Assembly (NCBI GenBank): GCA_017457465.1
Contig: JAFTHJ010000009.1
Location: 1 to 22,914, forward strand
Origin: Clostridia bacterium
GTDB taxonomy: Bacteria > Bacillota > Clostridia > Oscillospirales > CAG-272
Length of the DNA stretch: 22,914 bases
Direction of reading: 5' to 3'
Shown here: positions 1 through 6,415 of the stretch, one piece after another
Numbering within the stretch: the stretch's first letter is position 1
Layout: the number at the start of each line of letters is the position of its first letter
Program-made: the position numbers and the translations under genes
Notes under the pieces: generated by a model
What the model saw: the letters and a program-made list of their open reading frames with translations, nothing else
What the model was told of the DNA's origin: nothing
The model's database searches: none

Positions 1-187
1 AAAAACTTTTATGCTGGGATATGCTAACCCTTTTTATTATTTTTAATTTTGGGTTTTAGGACCGTCGGGGTGGCCGGTCCCTACCATTAGTGAGGTTAAA
101 AATTTCGACCTGCCATTTGGGGGAAGATATGCGAATGAATTAAATCAAATACCGTAGGTGTATAAAATATCTCTTTTTCGTTATCTA
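1..187. other. AT-rich gene-free stretch
   Basis: No convincing reading frame is visible on either strand. The stretch is AT-rich apart from a GC-rich block near 59-85, listed separately. The block ctctttttcgtt at 171-182 recurs at 279-290 inside the downstream RNA. The octamer aggtgtat likewise lies near 156-163 and again at 253-260. This suggests a partial local duplication around the promoter. Confidence 0.5.
59..85. repeat. Short GC-rich inverted repeat, possible dispersed element
   Basis: GGACCG at 59-64 and CGGTCC at 75-80 form an inverted repeat around a G-rich loop inside otherwise AT-rich DNA. The abrupt change in composition is seen directly. From memory, similar GC-rich palindromic blocks recur between genes in many gut Clostridia, so this may be the end or remnant of a dispersed REP/MITE-like element. 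Only one copy is present in this window, so the repeat status is inferred. Confidence 0.35.
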
Positions 188-216
188 TTGACTTTTTTCT
201 GAATCAATGCTATAAT
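188..216 (+). promoter_or_regulatory. Sigma-A promoter for structured RNA and SLOG-like gene
   Basis: The -35 box TTGACT (188-193) and the -10 box TATAAT (211-216) are separated by 17 bp. The expected start, about 7 nt after the -10, falls at G223. That is exactly the first base of the long closing stem of the downstream RNA. Nothing else between here and 443 looks like a better promoter. Confidence 0.8.
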
Positions 217-222
217 AAAAAT

Positions 223-425
223 GCTCAACAAACTGAATATTAGCGGAACTAAAGGTGTATTTTCTTTTTAGGGGTATACTCTTTTTCGTTGCGCTTACAT
301 ATTGAATTTGATAAAAATGCAAATTCCAATTATGTAAGCGTGTTTATACACCTTCCGCATAAGTTTGTTGAGCGACAAATCGGGGTTTGCGTTTTTTGTG
401 CGTAGCTTCGGTTGCGCACTTTTTT
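223..425 (+). ncRNA. Candidate structured RNA 1 (leader or small RNA)
   Basis: A nested set of helices can be read from the sequence. P1 pairs 223-234 (GCTCAACAAACT) perfectly with 362-373. P2 pairs GCGGAA 243-248 with 353-358 and continues as GGTGTA 254-259 with 347-352, separated by a 5-nt bulge. A terminal hairpin pairs 292-301 perfectly with 331-340 and continues inward as 302-310 with 320-329 with small bulges. A 32-nt pyrimidine-rich segment (260-291) faces only 6 nt (341-346) across the central bubble. After P1 come GACAA, GGGG, GCG and six T, then the terminator hairpin. The RNA would start at the base of P1, given the promoter position. It resembles the RNA at 20150-20309. I found no T-box sequence or other leader motif I know. 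It could be a riboswitch-like leader of the downstream gene or an independent small RNA. Confidence 0.6.
398..425 (+). terminator. Intrinsic terminator of structured RNA 1
   Basis: A 9-bp hairpin (398-406 with 411-419, two G-U pairs, TTCG loop) is followed by six T (420-425). It lies between the structured RNA and the start codon at 443. It therefore either ends a small RNA or acts as an attenuator. Confidence 0.75.
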
Positions 426-442
426 GTTTTTGGGGGTAAGAA

Positions 443-892
443 ATGAGGATATACAGAGCAACCTTTATAGGACACAGAGAGATACACACAACGCGTGAGC
501 TTGACGAGCGGCTTGAGTCGGATATCGAGGAGCTTATACGACACAATGAATTTGTTGAATTCTATATCGGTCGCAACGGAGATTTTGATATTCTTGTCGC
601 CTCGATAATAAAAAGAGTTCAGAGGAGACTCGGAAAAGAAAAAAGCGCCTTGACGCTTGTACTTCCGTATGAGGTCAAGGATATAGAGTATTACAAGAAA
701 TATTATGATGATATCATAATCCCCATATAGGGAGTGCATTTCAAGTCGGCGATAGGGGCGAGAAACAGGTGGATGGTTGATAAATGCGATGCTTTGTTCG
801 CCTATGTGGAGAGAAGCGAGGGCGGCGCGGCGGAATGTCTGGCTTACGCCGAAGAGCAGGGCTTGAAAATAATAAATTATGCGACGAAATAA
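443..892 (+). pseudogene. SLOG/YpsA-like protein interrupted by an in-frame TAG
   Basis: The frame opens at ATG 443 behind GGGGGTAAG and runs 95 codons to TAG at 728-730. The same frame then stays open for 53 more codons to TAA at 890-892. Both halves look like one small SLOG-type (Rossmann-like) protein. The N-terminal part has the TFIGHRE block and a YIGRNGDFD block. The part after the stop has FKSAIGARNRWMVDKCD and FAYVERSEGGA, the usual C-terminal signatures. The amber codon sits between DIIIPI and GVHFKSA, where relatives, as I recall them, carry an ordinary residue. A single GAG to TAG change would explain it. SLOG proteins are thought to bind nucleotide-type ligands, but the role of this subfamily is not established. 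The options are a recent nonsense mutation, a sequencing error or readthrough. The upstream RNA and terminator may control it. Confidence 0.75.
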
Positions 893-896
893 ATGA

Positions 897-935
897 ACCG
901 CATTGGTAACGCCGTTACCAATGCGGTAAATTTTT
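897..935. terminator. Intrinsic terminator between convergent genes
   Basis: A perfect 15-bp stem (897-911 with 913-927) closes a 1-nt centre and is followed on the plus strand by AAATTTTT. On the minus strand the flank is only moderately T-rich. It lies between the convergent SLOG-like gene and glycerophosphodiesterase gene and could serve both. Confidence 0.8.
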
Positions 936-938
936 GGA

Positions 939-1760
939 TTATTTTCTGTAAAGCTTACCCGAATCGCGGAGATAGGTGATACAGTCTGTTACCCAGTCTG
1001 TCTGAAGAATATCGTATCCCTTATCGGCAAGCCAACCCCAACCCTTTGCGGGGTCGTCGATAAGCGAGGTGTGGTCGTCGTGTCCGCCAACCAGAGGTCT
1101 TGTAAGGCTGAAGAGAATGGGGTTAACCCAAAGCACCTTGCCATTCTTGTGCATCATTTCGATATATGCGTCATCTGTAACAGGAGCATCATCCTTCGCG
1201 AAAACGACCTCGCTTCCGACGTAGTTTATGTTACGTCCGCGGCACATCTCGAGCGCGGTGTCGGTCTCATAAGAAACCGCGAGGAAGGAAATATCGGGAG
1301 CAAGTTCCTCGGTAGCGTCGTATATCCAAGTGTTCTTGACTTCACCCTTGAGTATTATCTGGTCAACGATATTGTGGCGGCGGATGCTTTCAACAAGCTC
1401 GGGGAAGCAGCTATATGCTTTGTCTGTATTTATGTAGCAACGGCCCTTGAATGTTTCGAACAGCTCGTCAAGCGTGGGGACAGGCATCTTCGATGTCTGG
1501 TTTCTCAAAGCCTCTATCTCGGCGTTGGTCATCTTCGTGATGTCGCAGTCGTATCCGAGCATTTTTTTCTCGGTTCCCGGGTGGAAAACATAAAGCTTAC
1601 CCTCCGCGGAACGGGCAACGTCTATCTCGATTATATCGGCTCCCGCCTTAACGGCAGCCTCAAAGCCCATCATAGAGTTAAATGTGATGATACCTGCGTT
1701 GTATCCTCCATGCGCGGTTACCATAACCTTTTTTCTCGAACGTTCAAACAAGGTTTCCAT
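939..1760 (-). CDS. Glycerophosphodiester phosphodiesterase family protein
   Basis: A 273-residue GDPD-fold (TIM barrel) protein, predicted cytoplasmic with no signal peptide. The family hydrolyses glycerophosphodiesters to glycerol-3-phosphate and an alcohol, using a metal ion and two histidines. Visible signatures are AHGG (about residues 16-19), the acidic pair in DIIEIDVARS (about 42-51) and the second histidine in YVFHPG (about 57-62). The barrel ends with a DILQTDW block. The usual HRG triad is HGG here, so an arginine expected near the phosphate is missing and substrate preference may differ. The ATG at 1760 is chosen because GAAGGAGA lies 9 nt upstream. A TTG at 1778 would extend the frame but overlaps that ribosome binding site. 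It is monocistronic, with its own consensus promoter and divergent from the deacetylases. Confidence 0.88.
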   Translation of the reverse strand: METLFERSRKKVMVTAHGGYNAGIITFNSMMGFEAAVKAGADIIEIDVARSAEGKLYVFHPGTEKKMLGYDCDITKMTNAEIEALRNQTSKMPVPTLDELFETFKGRCYINTDKAYSCFPELVESIRRHNIVDQIILKGEVKNTWIYDATEELAPDISFLAVSYETDTALEMCRGRNINYVGSEVVFAKDDAPVTDDAYIEMMHKNGKVLWVNPILFSLTRPLVGGHDDHTSLIDDPAKGWGWLADKGYDILQTDWVTDCITYLRDSGKLYRK

Positions 1761-1822
1761 AGAAAAAATCTCCTTCAAAATTGGATAATATTTTCCGAGA
1801 GCATACTCGGTTATTCAAGGGG

Positions 1823-1851
1823 ATTATAGCACAATTTTCAACTTTTGTCAA
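1823..1851 (-). promoter_or_regulatory. Perfect sigma-A promoter for the GDPD gene
   Basis: Read on the minus strand, TTGACA (1851-1846) and TATAAT (1828-1823) are separated by exactly 17 bp. This matches the sigma-A consensus in both boxes. Transcription would start near 1816, leaving a leader of roughly 55 nt before the ATG at 1760. Confidence 0.85.
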
Positions 1852-1994
1852 TCAATATAATACATTTTTATGCAAAAAACGCAATAAAATCAACTATATC
1901 CGATATGCAGAAAAAAGAGAAAAGTTTTTCAGTTTTATACCGTCATTTTTATCAAAAACTAACCTTACGGCGATTAATTTGAGAGGAGACTAAA

Positions 1995-2783
1995 ATGAAA
2001 GGCAAAACAAAATTTTTAATTTTTTTGATAATCGCGCTGCTTCTTTCGTCCTTTGCGGTGAATGTGTTTGCCGAGAGCGGCGGAGCTATGGGGTGGTACT
2101 GTACGAGAAACCGTGACCACAGGCAGCCTATAGCCGACGCGCCTTTGAGGTACGTTGAGGAGTACGGCGGATATTATATAGACAAAAAGCACGGAGACGA
2201 AAACGAGGAAAAGGTCGTATATCTGACCTTTGACGCGGGATATGAGAACGGAAATGTTGAGAGGATTCTTGACGTTATGAAAGAGGAAAATGTCAAAGGG
2301 GCATTCTTTGTTCTCGGAAATCTGATAAGCAAGAACACCGAGCTTGTGCGGCGAATGGCTCAAGAGGGGCATACTGTTTGTAATCACACCAACCGTCACA
2401 GGGATATGACCAAGGTCGGCAGTATAGAGGAATTCCGTGCCGAGCTTGAGGCGCTTGAGACTCTTTACCGAGAAAACGTAGGCGGGGAAATGGCGAAATA
2501 TTACCGTCCGCCGGAGGGAAAATTCAACGAGACGTCAATGAAATACGCTTGTGAGCTTGGCTATAAAACGGTGTTCTGGAGCTTTGCATACGCCGATTGG
2601 GACAACGCCCGACAGATGTCGCCCGAGGCGGCAAAGAAAAAGATAATGGACAATATTCACAACGGAGCCGTGATATTGCTTCACCCGACCTCGGCAACCA
2701 ATGCCGAGATACTCGGAGACGTGATAAGAGAGCTGAAATCGCAAGGGTATAGCTTCGGTACGCTTGACGAGCTGACGGCGTGA
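1995..2783 (+). CDS. pdaA: PdaA-type polysaccharide deacetylase (muramic delta-lactam synthesis)
   Basis: A 262-residue exported NodB-fold deacetylase. An N-terminal signal peptide (residues 1-26, hydrophobic core FLIFLIIALLLSSFAVNVFA) is followed by the PdaA-type segment GWYCTRNRDH. The catalytic domain has TFDAGYENG (78-86), where PdaA-like proteins differ from the usual TFDDG, the metal-binding NHTNRH (130-135), RPPEGKF (171-177) and a late histidine in ILLHPTS (about 227-233). PdaA family enzymes remove the acetyl group from N-acetylmuramic acid so that the muramic delta-lactam of spore cortex peptidoglycan can form. That fits the SpoIVB gene in this window. The start is supported by GAGGAG about 6 nt upstream. 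The next gene begins 7 nt after the stop, so the two are co-transcribed. I could not identify a sporulation sigma-factor promoter with confidence. Confidence 0.88.
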   Translation: MKGKTKFLIFLIIALLLSSFAVNVFAESGGAMGWYCTRNRDHRQPIADAPLRYVEEYGGYYIDKKHGDENEEKVVYLTFDAGYENGNVERILDVMKEENVKGAFFVLGNLISKNTELVRRMAQEGHTVCNHTNRHRDMTKVGSIEEFRAELEALETLYRENVGGEMAKYYRPPEGKFNETSMKYACELGYKTVFWSFAYADWDNARQMSPEAAKKKIMDNIHNGAVILLHPTSATNAEILGDVIRELKSQGYSFGTLDELTA

Positions 2784-2790
2784 TAATACT

Positions 2791-3474
2791 ATGAAAAGAG
2801 CGGCATTAACGGTTTTTCTGGCGCTTGTCCTGCTTCTCACGGCTATAGTGCCGACGGGCGCGACGGCGGGGAACGTATTCGCGAAGAACAGCTCCGCCAT
2901 AGGAAAGATAGCCCTTACCTTTGACGACGGTCCACACCCGATATATACCCCGAAAATCCTCGAGATACTTGAGGAATATGGGGTTAGCGCGACATTTTTC
3001 GTCATAGGAAAAAATGTTGAGAATTATCCCGATGCCTTTCGGGCGATTCTTGATTCGGGGTGCGAGATAGGCAACCATACCTATACTCACAAAAATATGG
3101 AGGGAATGAACGACCGCGAGATACGCGATGAGCTTGAGCAGACCGAGGCGGCTGTGGCGAAGGCTTGTGAGCGCAGACTCTCGCTTTTGCGTCCCCCCGA
3201 GGGCTCTTGCGGCGCTCCTCTTGAGAGGGTGAGCGTTGAGCGCGGATATGACGTCATTCTCTGGAGCATTGACACGCTCGACTGGGCGCACACCCCATCG
3301 GATATAATCGCGCGAAGAGTGCTTTCAAACGCTCACGACGGCGATATAATACTGATGCACGATTACGTCTCTCACGGAAGCACAACGCTCGAGGCGCTCC
3401 GTATAATAATTCCCGAGCTTCTTGCGCGAGGTTATGAGTTTGTGACAGTGAGTGAGCTTCTCGGGGAGGAATAA
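2791..3474 (+). CDS. Secreted NodB-type polysaccharide deacetylase
   Basis: A 227-residue NodB-domain protein with a signal peptide (residues 1-26, core LTVFLALVLLLTAIVPTGATA). The motifs are canonical: TFDDGPHP (43-50), NHTYTH (95-100), RPPEG (134-138), ILWSIDTLDW (about 156-165) and ILMHD (187-191). The family removes N-acetyl groups from cell-wall or extracellular polysaccharides in a metal-dependent way. The substrate is probably peptidoglycan, given its partner upstream, but this is inferred. It starts 7 nt after the PdaA-like gene and has no clear Shine-Dalgarno sequence of its own. Translation may therefore depend on ribosomes finishing the upstream gene. It is distinct from the first enzyme, which has TFDAGYENG where this one has TFDDGPHP. 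Confidence 0.88.
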   Translation: MKRAALTVFLALVLLLTAIVPTGATAGNVFAKNSSAIGKIALTFDDGPHPIYTPKILEILEEYGVSATFFVIGKNVENYPDAFRAILDSGCEIGNHTYTHKNMEGMNDREIRDELEQTEAAVAKACERRLSLLRPPEGSCGAPLERVSVERGYDVILWSIDTLDWAHTPSDIIARRVLSNAHDGDIILMHDYVSHGSTTLEALRIIIPELLARGYEFVTVSELLGEE

Positions 3475-3498
3475 ATTGCGGCTTCAAATATTGAATAA

Positions 3499-3531
3499 AA
3501 GGGCGCGGATTTTTCTTCCGCGCTCTTGAAT
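3499..3531 (+). terminator. Probable terminator after the deacetylase pair
   Basis: AAGGGCGCGGA (3499-3509) pairs with TCCGCGCTCTT (3517-3527) with one G-U pair and a T-rich loop. The downstream U tract is poor (GAATTT), so termination may be partial. Its 3' arm overlaps the -35 box of the next promoter. Confidence 0.5.
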
Positions 3532-3554
3532 TTGAGGAGATAATATGTTAAAAT
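3526..3554 (+). promoter_or_regulatory. Sigma-A promoter for pcrA
   Basis: TTGAAT (3526-3531) and TAAAAT (3549-3554) are 17 bp apart, placing the start of transcription near 3561, about 30 nt before the pcrA ATG. The -35 box overlaps the end of the preceding hairpin. Confidence 0.6.
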
Positions 3555-3590
3555 AAATATACTTACGATTCAGAGTTCAAGGGGAATGAT

Positions 3591-6005
3591 ATGGAGCTTA
3601 AAGAGAGATATATAAGAGCCAAGCGGCGCCTTTTTGACATAGTGTATTCAAATCTTAATGAAAGACAGAGAGAAGCGGTATTCACAACCGAGGGACCTCT
3701 GCTCGTACTCGCGGGTGCGGGAAGCGGAAAGACCACCGTTCTTGTTAAGAGAATAGCCTTTATTATAAAATACGGCGATGCCTACTTCAGCGAGAAAGTA
3801 CCCGCAAATATCTCGGAGGAGAGTGTGGCAAGACTCGAAGCGGCGGCAAAGCTGCCACGAGAGCAGATAGAGGAGATTCTTCCCGAGTTTATCACAAACC
3901 CCTGCGCACCGTGGCAGATGCTCGCCATAACCTTTACGAACAAGGCGGCGGGTGAGATAAAGCAGAGACTGCTTACCGCTTTTGACGATGAAGCGGTTGC
4001 CGCTTCGGTGTGGTCTGGTACATTCCACTCGATATGTATGCGCATACTTCGCAAATACGGCGACCGTGTGGGATACGCCTCGGGCTTTACCGTGTACGAT
4101 ACCGACGACACGAAAAAGTGCATATCAACCGTTATGAAGGAGCTGAATATCGACGATAAGACTCTGCCGATAAAATCGGTTATGGCGGAGATAAGCCGAG
4201 CAAAGGAAAAGCTTATCACGCCCGAGGTCTTCTCACTTGAATACGCGGGGGATTACAGACTTCGTCAGATGTCGCGTATTTACAAAGGCTATCAGGACAA
4301 GCTCCGCGCTTCCAACGCTCTCGATTATGACGATATCATAATGCAGACTATCTTCCTTCTCCGTGAGGATGAGGAAGCGAGAGAATTTTATGTGAATAAG
4401 TTCAAATATGTCTGTGTTGACGAGTATCAGGATACCAACCTCGCGCAGTTTGAGCTGACAAGAATACTCGCCTCGGGCGCAAAAAATGTTATGGTAGTCG
4501 GAGACGACGACCAGAGCATCTATAAATTCCGCGGCGCGGATATAACCAATATTCTTGAATTTGATAAAACCTATAAGAACGCCAAGGTGATACGCCTCGA
4601 GGAAAATTACCGCTCGACCAAGCCGATACTTGACGCGGCGAACGGCGTTATCGCTAATAATAAGGGCAGAAAAGGGAAGACACTCTTCACCTCGAGAGAG
4701 GGCGGAGAGAGGCTTACGCTCAAGTGCTGCGAGGACCAGAACGGCGAGGCGAATTATATCGTTGATACGATAAACCGAGCGGTGGCTGACGGTGAGAGAG
4801 CATACAGAGATTTCGCAATACTCTACAGAACAAATGCCCAGTCGCAGGTAATAGAGCGCACATTCGCCAAGAGCGGAATCCCTTATCGTATACTCTGCGG
4901 ACAGAGATTCAATGACCGCAAGGAAATAAAGGATGTTCTCGCCTATCTCCAGCTTATCAATAACTACCGCGATAATGAGCGTCTTAAGCGTATTATAAAC
5001 GAGCCTAAAAGGAAGATAGGCGGCGCTACGATAGACGCGATAGAGATGATAGCGCGTGAGCAGGACTGCTCTATGTTCGAGGTCATAAAACACGCCAATA
5101 AGTATATGGCGCTCTCACGCTCGGAGAGTAAATTACTCGCCTTTGCGGAGCTTATAGAGGGACTCGCAAATCTTCTCAACACCGATATTACGCTCGAAGC
5201 CTTTGTGAAGCAGGTGCTTGACCGCTCAGGATACCGTCAGATGCTTATTGACGCGGGTGAGGAGGAGAAGGACAGACTTGACAATATCGAGGAGTTTATC
5301 TCGGGAGTAATTGATTACGAAAAGAGACAGGAGGATAACGATTCCGAAGCGACGCTTACGGGATTCCTCGAGGAAAACGCGCTTGTCTCGGAGGTCGATA
5401 AATATGACGAAAGCGCAGATGCCGTCGTTATGATGACGATACACTCGGCAAAGGGACTTGAATTTCCCGTGGTGTTCCTGCCGGGTATGGAGGACGGAAT
5501 TTTCCCCGGTATGCAGAACATACTCGCGTCCGATGCCGAGATGGAGGAGGAGCGCCGTCTGGCTTATGTGGCAATCACGAGAGCAAAAGATAAGCTCTGC
5601 CTGATACATACCCAGCGCCGTATGCTCTACGGCAGAACCTCATATAATCCGCTCTCGAGGTTTGTCACCGAAATTCCCGAGGAGCTTATCGAGAAGGTTG
5701 GGGAGAGCAGACGGCAGTATTACTCGGAGACGGCAGTGCCGAAGCCGAGAACACCGTATAATCCGTCAAATACATTTACTACCGAGAAGCTTACCGTCAA
5801 TAAACCGCTCTTTGCCAAGAGCGCACAGGGAGCGTCAAAGGAAATCTTCCGTGAGGGCGATATTGTCTCTCATATGAGCTTCGGTAGGGGAGAGATACTC
5901 TCTGTCAAGCCGATGGGCGCCGACACGCTCTACGAGGTAATGTTCGATAAGGTCGGCACGAAAAAGCTTATGGCAACCTACGCAAGACTTAAAAAGATAA
6001 ATTGA
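3591..6005 (+). CDS. pcrA: ATP-dependent DNA helicase PcrA/UvrD
   Basis: An 804-residue superfamily 1A 3'-to-5' helicase of the PcrA/UvrD/Rep group. These act in nucleotide excision repair, in removing RecA filaments and in resolving replication-transcription conflicts. In order: Q motif LNERQREAV (22-30), Walker A AGAGSGKT (41-48), motif Ia AITFTNKAA (112-120), motif II VDEYQDTN (276-283), motif III GDDDQSIYKFRGA (304-316), motif IV EENYRST (337-343), motif V TIHSAKGLEFPVV and motif VI LAYVAITRAK. The last 50 residues (GDIVSHMSFGRGEI onward) match the PcrA Tudor-like domain that contacts RNA polymerase. About 45 residues between motifs I and Ia (roughly 62-107, from KYGDAYFSEK) look inserted relative to Bacillus PcrA. 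I recall this in clostridial members. The start is supported by AAGGGGAA 5-6 nt upstream. The gene stands alone between its promoter and a strong terminator. Confidence 0.95.
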   Translation: MELKERYIRAKRRLFDIVYSNLNERQREAVFTTEGPLLVLAGAGSGKTTVLVKRIAFIIKYGDAYFSEKVPANISEESVARLEAAAKLPREQIEEILPEFITNPCAPWQMLAITFTNKAAGEIKQRLLTAFDDEAVAASVWSGTFHSICMRILRKYGDRVGYASGFTVYDTDDTKKCISTVMKELNIDDKTLPIKSVMAEISRAKEKLITPEVFSLEYAGDYRLRQMSRIYKGYQDKLRASNALDYDDIIMQTIFLLREDEEAREFYVNKFKYVCVDEYQDTNLAQFELTRILASGAKNVMVVGDDDQSIYKFRGADITNILEFDKTYKNAKVIRLEENYRSTKPILDAANGVIANNKGRKGKTLFTSREGGERLTLKCCEDQNGEANYIVDTINRAVADGERAYRDFAILYRTNAQSQVIERTFAKSGIPYRILCGQRFNDRKEIKDVLAYLQLINNYRDNERLKRIINEPKRKIGGATIDAIEMIAREQDCSMFEVIKHANKYMALSRSESKLLAFAELIEGLANLLNTDITLEAFVKQVLDRSGYRQMLIDAGEEEKDRLDNIEEFISGVIDYEKRQEDNDSEATLTGFLEENALVSEVDKYDESADAVVMMTIHSAKGLEFPVVFLPGMEDGIFPGMQNILASDAEMEEERRLAYVAITRAKDKLCLIHTQRRMLYGRTSYNPLSRFVTEIPEELIEKVGESRRQYYSETAVPKPRTPYNPSNTFTTEKLTVNKPLFAKSAQGASKEIFREGDIVSHMSFGRGEILSVKPMGADTLYEVMFDKVGTKKLMATYARLKKIN

Positions 6006-6016
6006 ATATACCGTAA

Positions 6017-6063
6017 AAACATCCCTGCCGCCCGAAATTCGGGAGGCGGGGATGTTTCTTTTT
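6017..6063 (+). terminator. Strong intrinsic terminator of pcrA
   Basis: A roughly 20-bp hairpin (AAACATCCC... paired with ...GGGATGTTT, 6017-6057) with one G-U and one mismatch is followed by CTTTTT. It begins about 11 nt after the pcrA stop codon. Confidence 0.9.
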
Positions 6064-6131
6064 AACGAATGGTGAAAAAACTAAAATCAAGCGAATTTAT
6101 TAATTAATAATTGAGATTTGTTTGGGTAAAG

Positions 6132-6159
6132 TTGTTTTTTGGGAGAAATGTGTTATAAT
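6132..6159 (+). promoter_or_regulatory. Possible distal promoter of the amino-sugar operon
   Basis: TTGTTT (6132-6137) and TATAAT (6154-6159) are 16 bp apart. The -10 is perfect and the -35 is weak. It would produce a leader of about 250 nt. Confidence 0.45.
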
Positions 6160-6303
6160 TAACGGTATAAAAGCATTTTGAATCAAAAACGACAACCGAA
6201 GTTTGCGAAATTTCAAAATAAACATAGCTATCAAGCTGTATTTTATATGGTTTTGCGGCTTCGCTGCAACTGCAGGGTGCGAAATCTAATCAACATAAGT
6301 TGG

Positions 6304-6332
6304 TTGACTATAGATATTAATTCCAGTATCAT
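6304..6332 (+). promoter_or_regulatory. Proximal promoter of the amino-sugar operon
   Basis: TTGACT (6304-6309) and TATCAT (6327-6332) are 17 bp apart, with the start expected near 6339, about 77 nt before the ATG at 6416. A CAAC-4 nt-GTTG dyad lies directly upstream of the -35 box. Confidence 0.55.
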
Positions 6333-6415
6333 ATATGAGGAAATATTTTTGGCACAGTTTTGTAAAGAATGTGCGTAAAGCCTTTTGGGGCAATATTATG
6401 TTTAGGAGAAGTATT

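Larger units (their letters stand above)
6064..6415 (+). other. Long leader/intergenic region before the HTH-GlmM gene
   Basis: About 350 nt without a convincing gene. A TTG-started frame at 6178-6378 has no ribosome binding site and no recognisable content. Two candidate promoters lie inside it (listed separately). Between them is a small hairpin, GCGGC-ttc-GCTGC. CAAC-ataa-GTTG at 6291-6302 is an imperfect operator-like dyad touching the second promoter's -35 box. The downstream protein carries a Cro/C1 HTH, so this dyad is a natural place to look for autoregulation. That link is speculative. Confidence 0.45.

Noticed and set aside
223..425. T-box leader or 6S RNA as the identity of the structured RNAs
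   Set aside because: No T-box AGGGTGGNACC sequence is present and the downstream genes are not amino-acid genes. RNA 2 has only about 100 nt inside its closing stem, short for 6S RNA, and I could not match the 6S central bubble. 6S is not fully excluded for RNA 1.
344..739. Minus-strand frame of 131 residues antisense to the SLOG-like gene
   Set aside because: No ribosome binding site or recognisable content. It overlaps the SLOG-like gene and the terminator hairpin, and the plus-strand frame has clear family motifs.
1071..1829. 252-residue plus-strand frame across the GDPD gene
   Set aside because: It is the antisense shadow of the minus-strand phosphodiesterase, whose motifs, promoter and ribosome binding site are all clear.
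1861..1990. Sporulation promoter upstream of the PdaA-like gene
   Set aside because: TGCAAA and CAACTA are present, but the spacing and sequence are poor. No reliable assignment was possible.
4233..5093. 286-residue minus-strand frame within pcrA
   Set aside because: It is an antisense shadow of a strongly conserved helicase and has no independent signals.
6178..6378. 66-residue frame in the intergenic region before the HTH-GlmM gene
   Set aside because: It starts at TTG with no ribosome binding site, shows no recognisable content and runs through a candidate promoter.
6335..6415. Upstream extension of the HTH-GlmM protein to ATG 6335
   Set aside because: The extension lies at or before the likely transcription start and lacks a ribosome binding site. 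TAGGAGAAG directly precedes ATG 6416.
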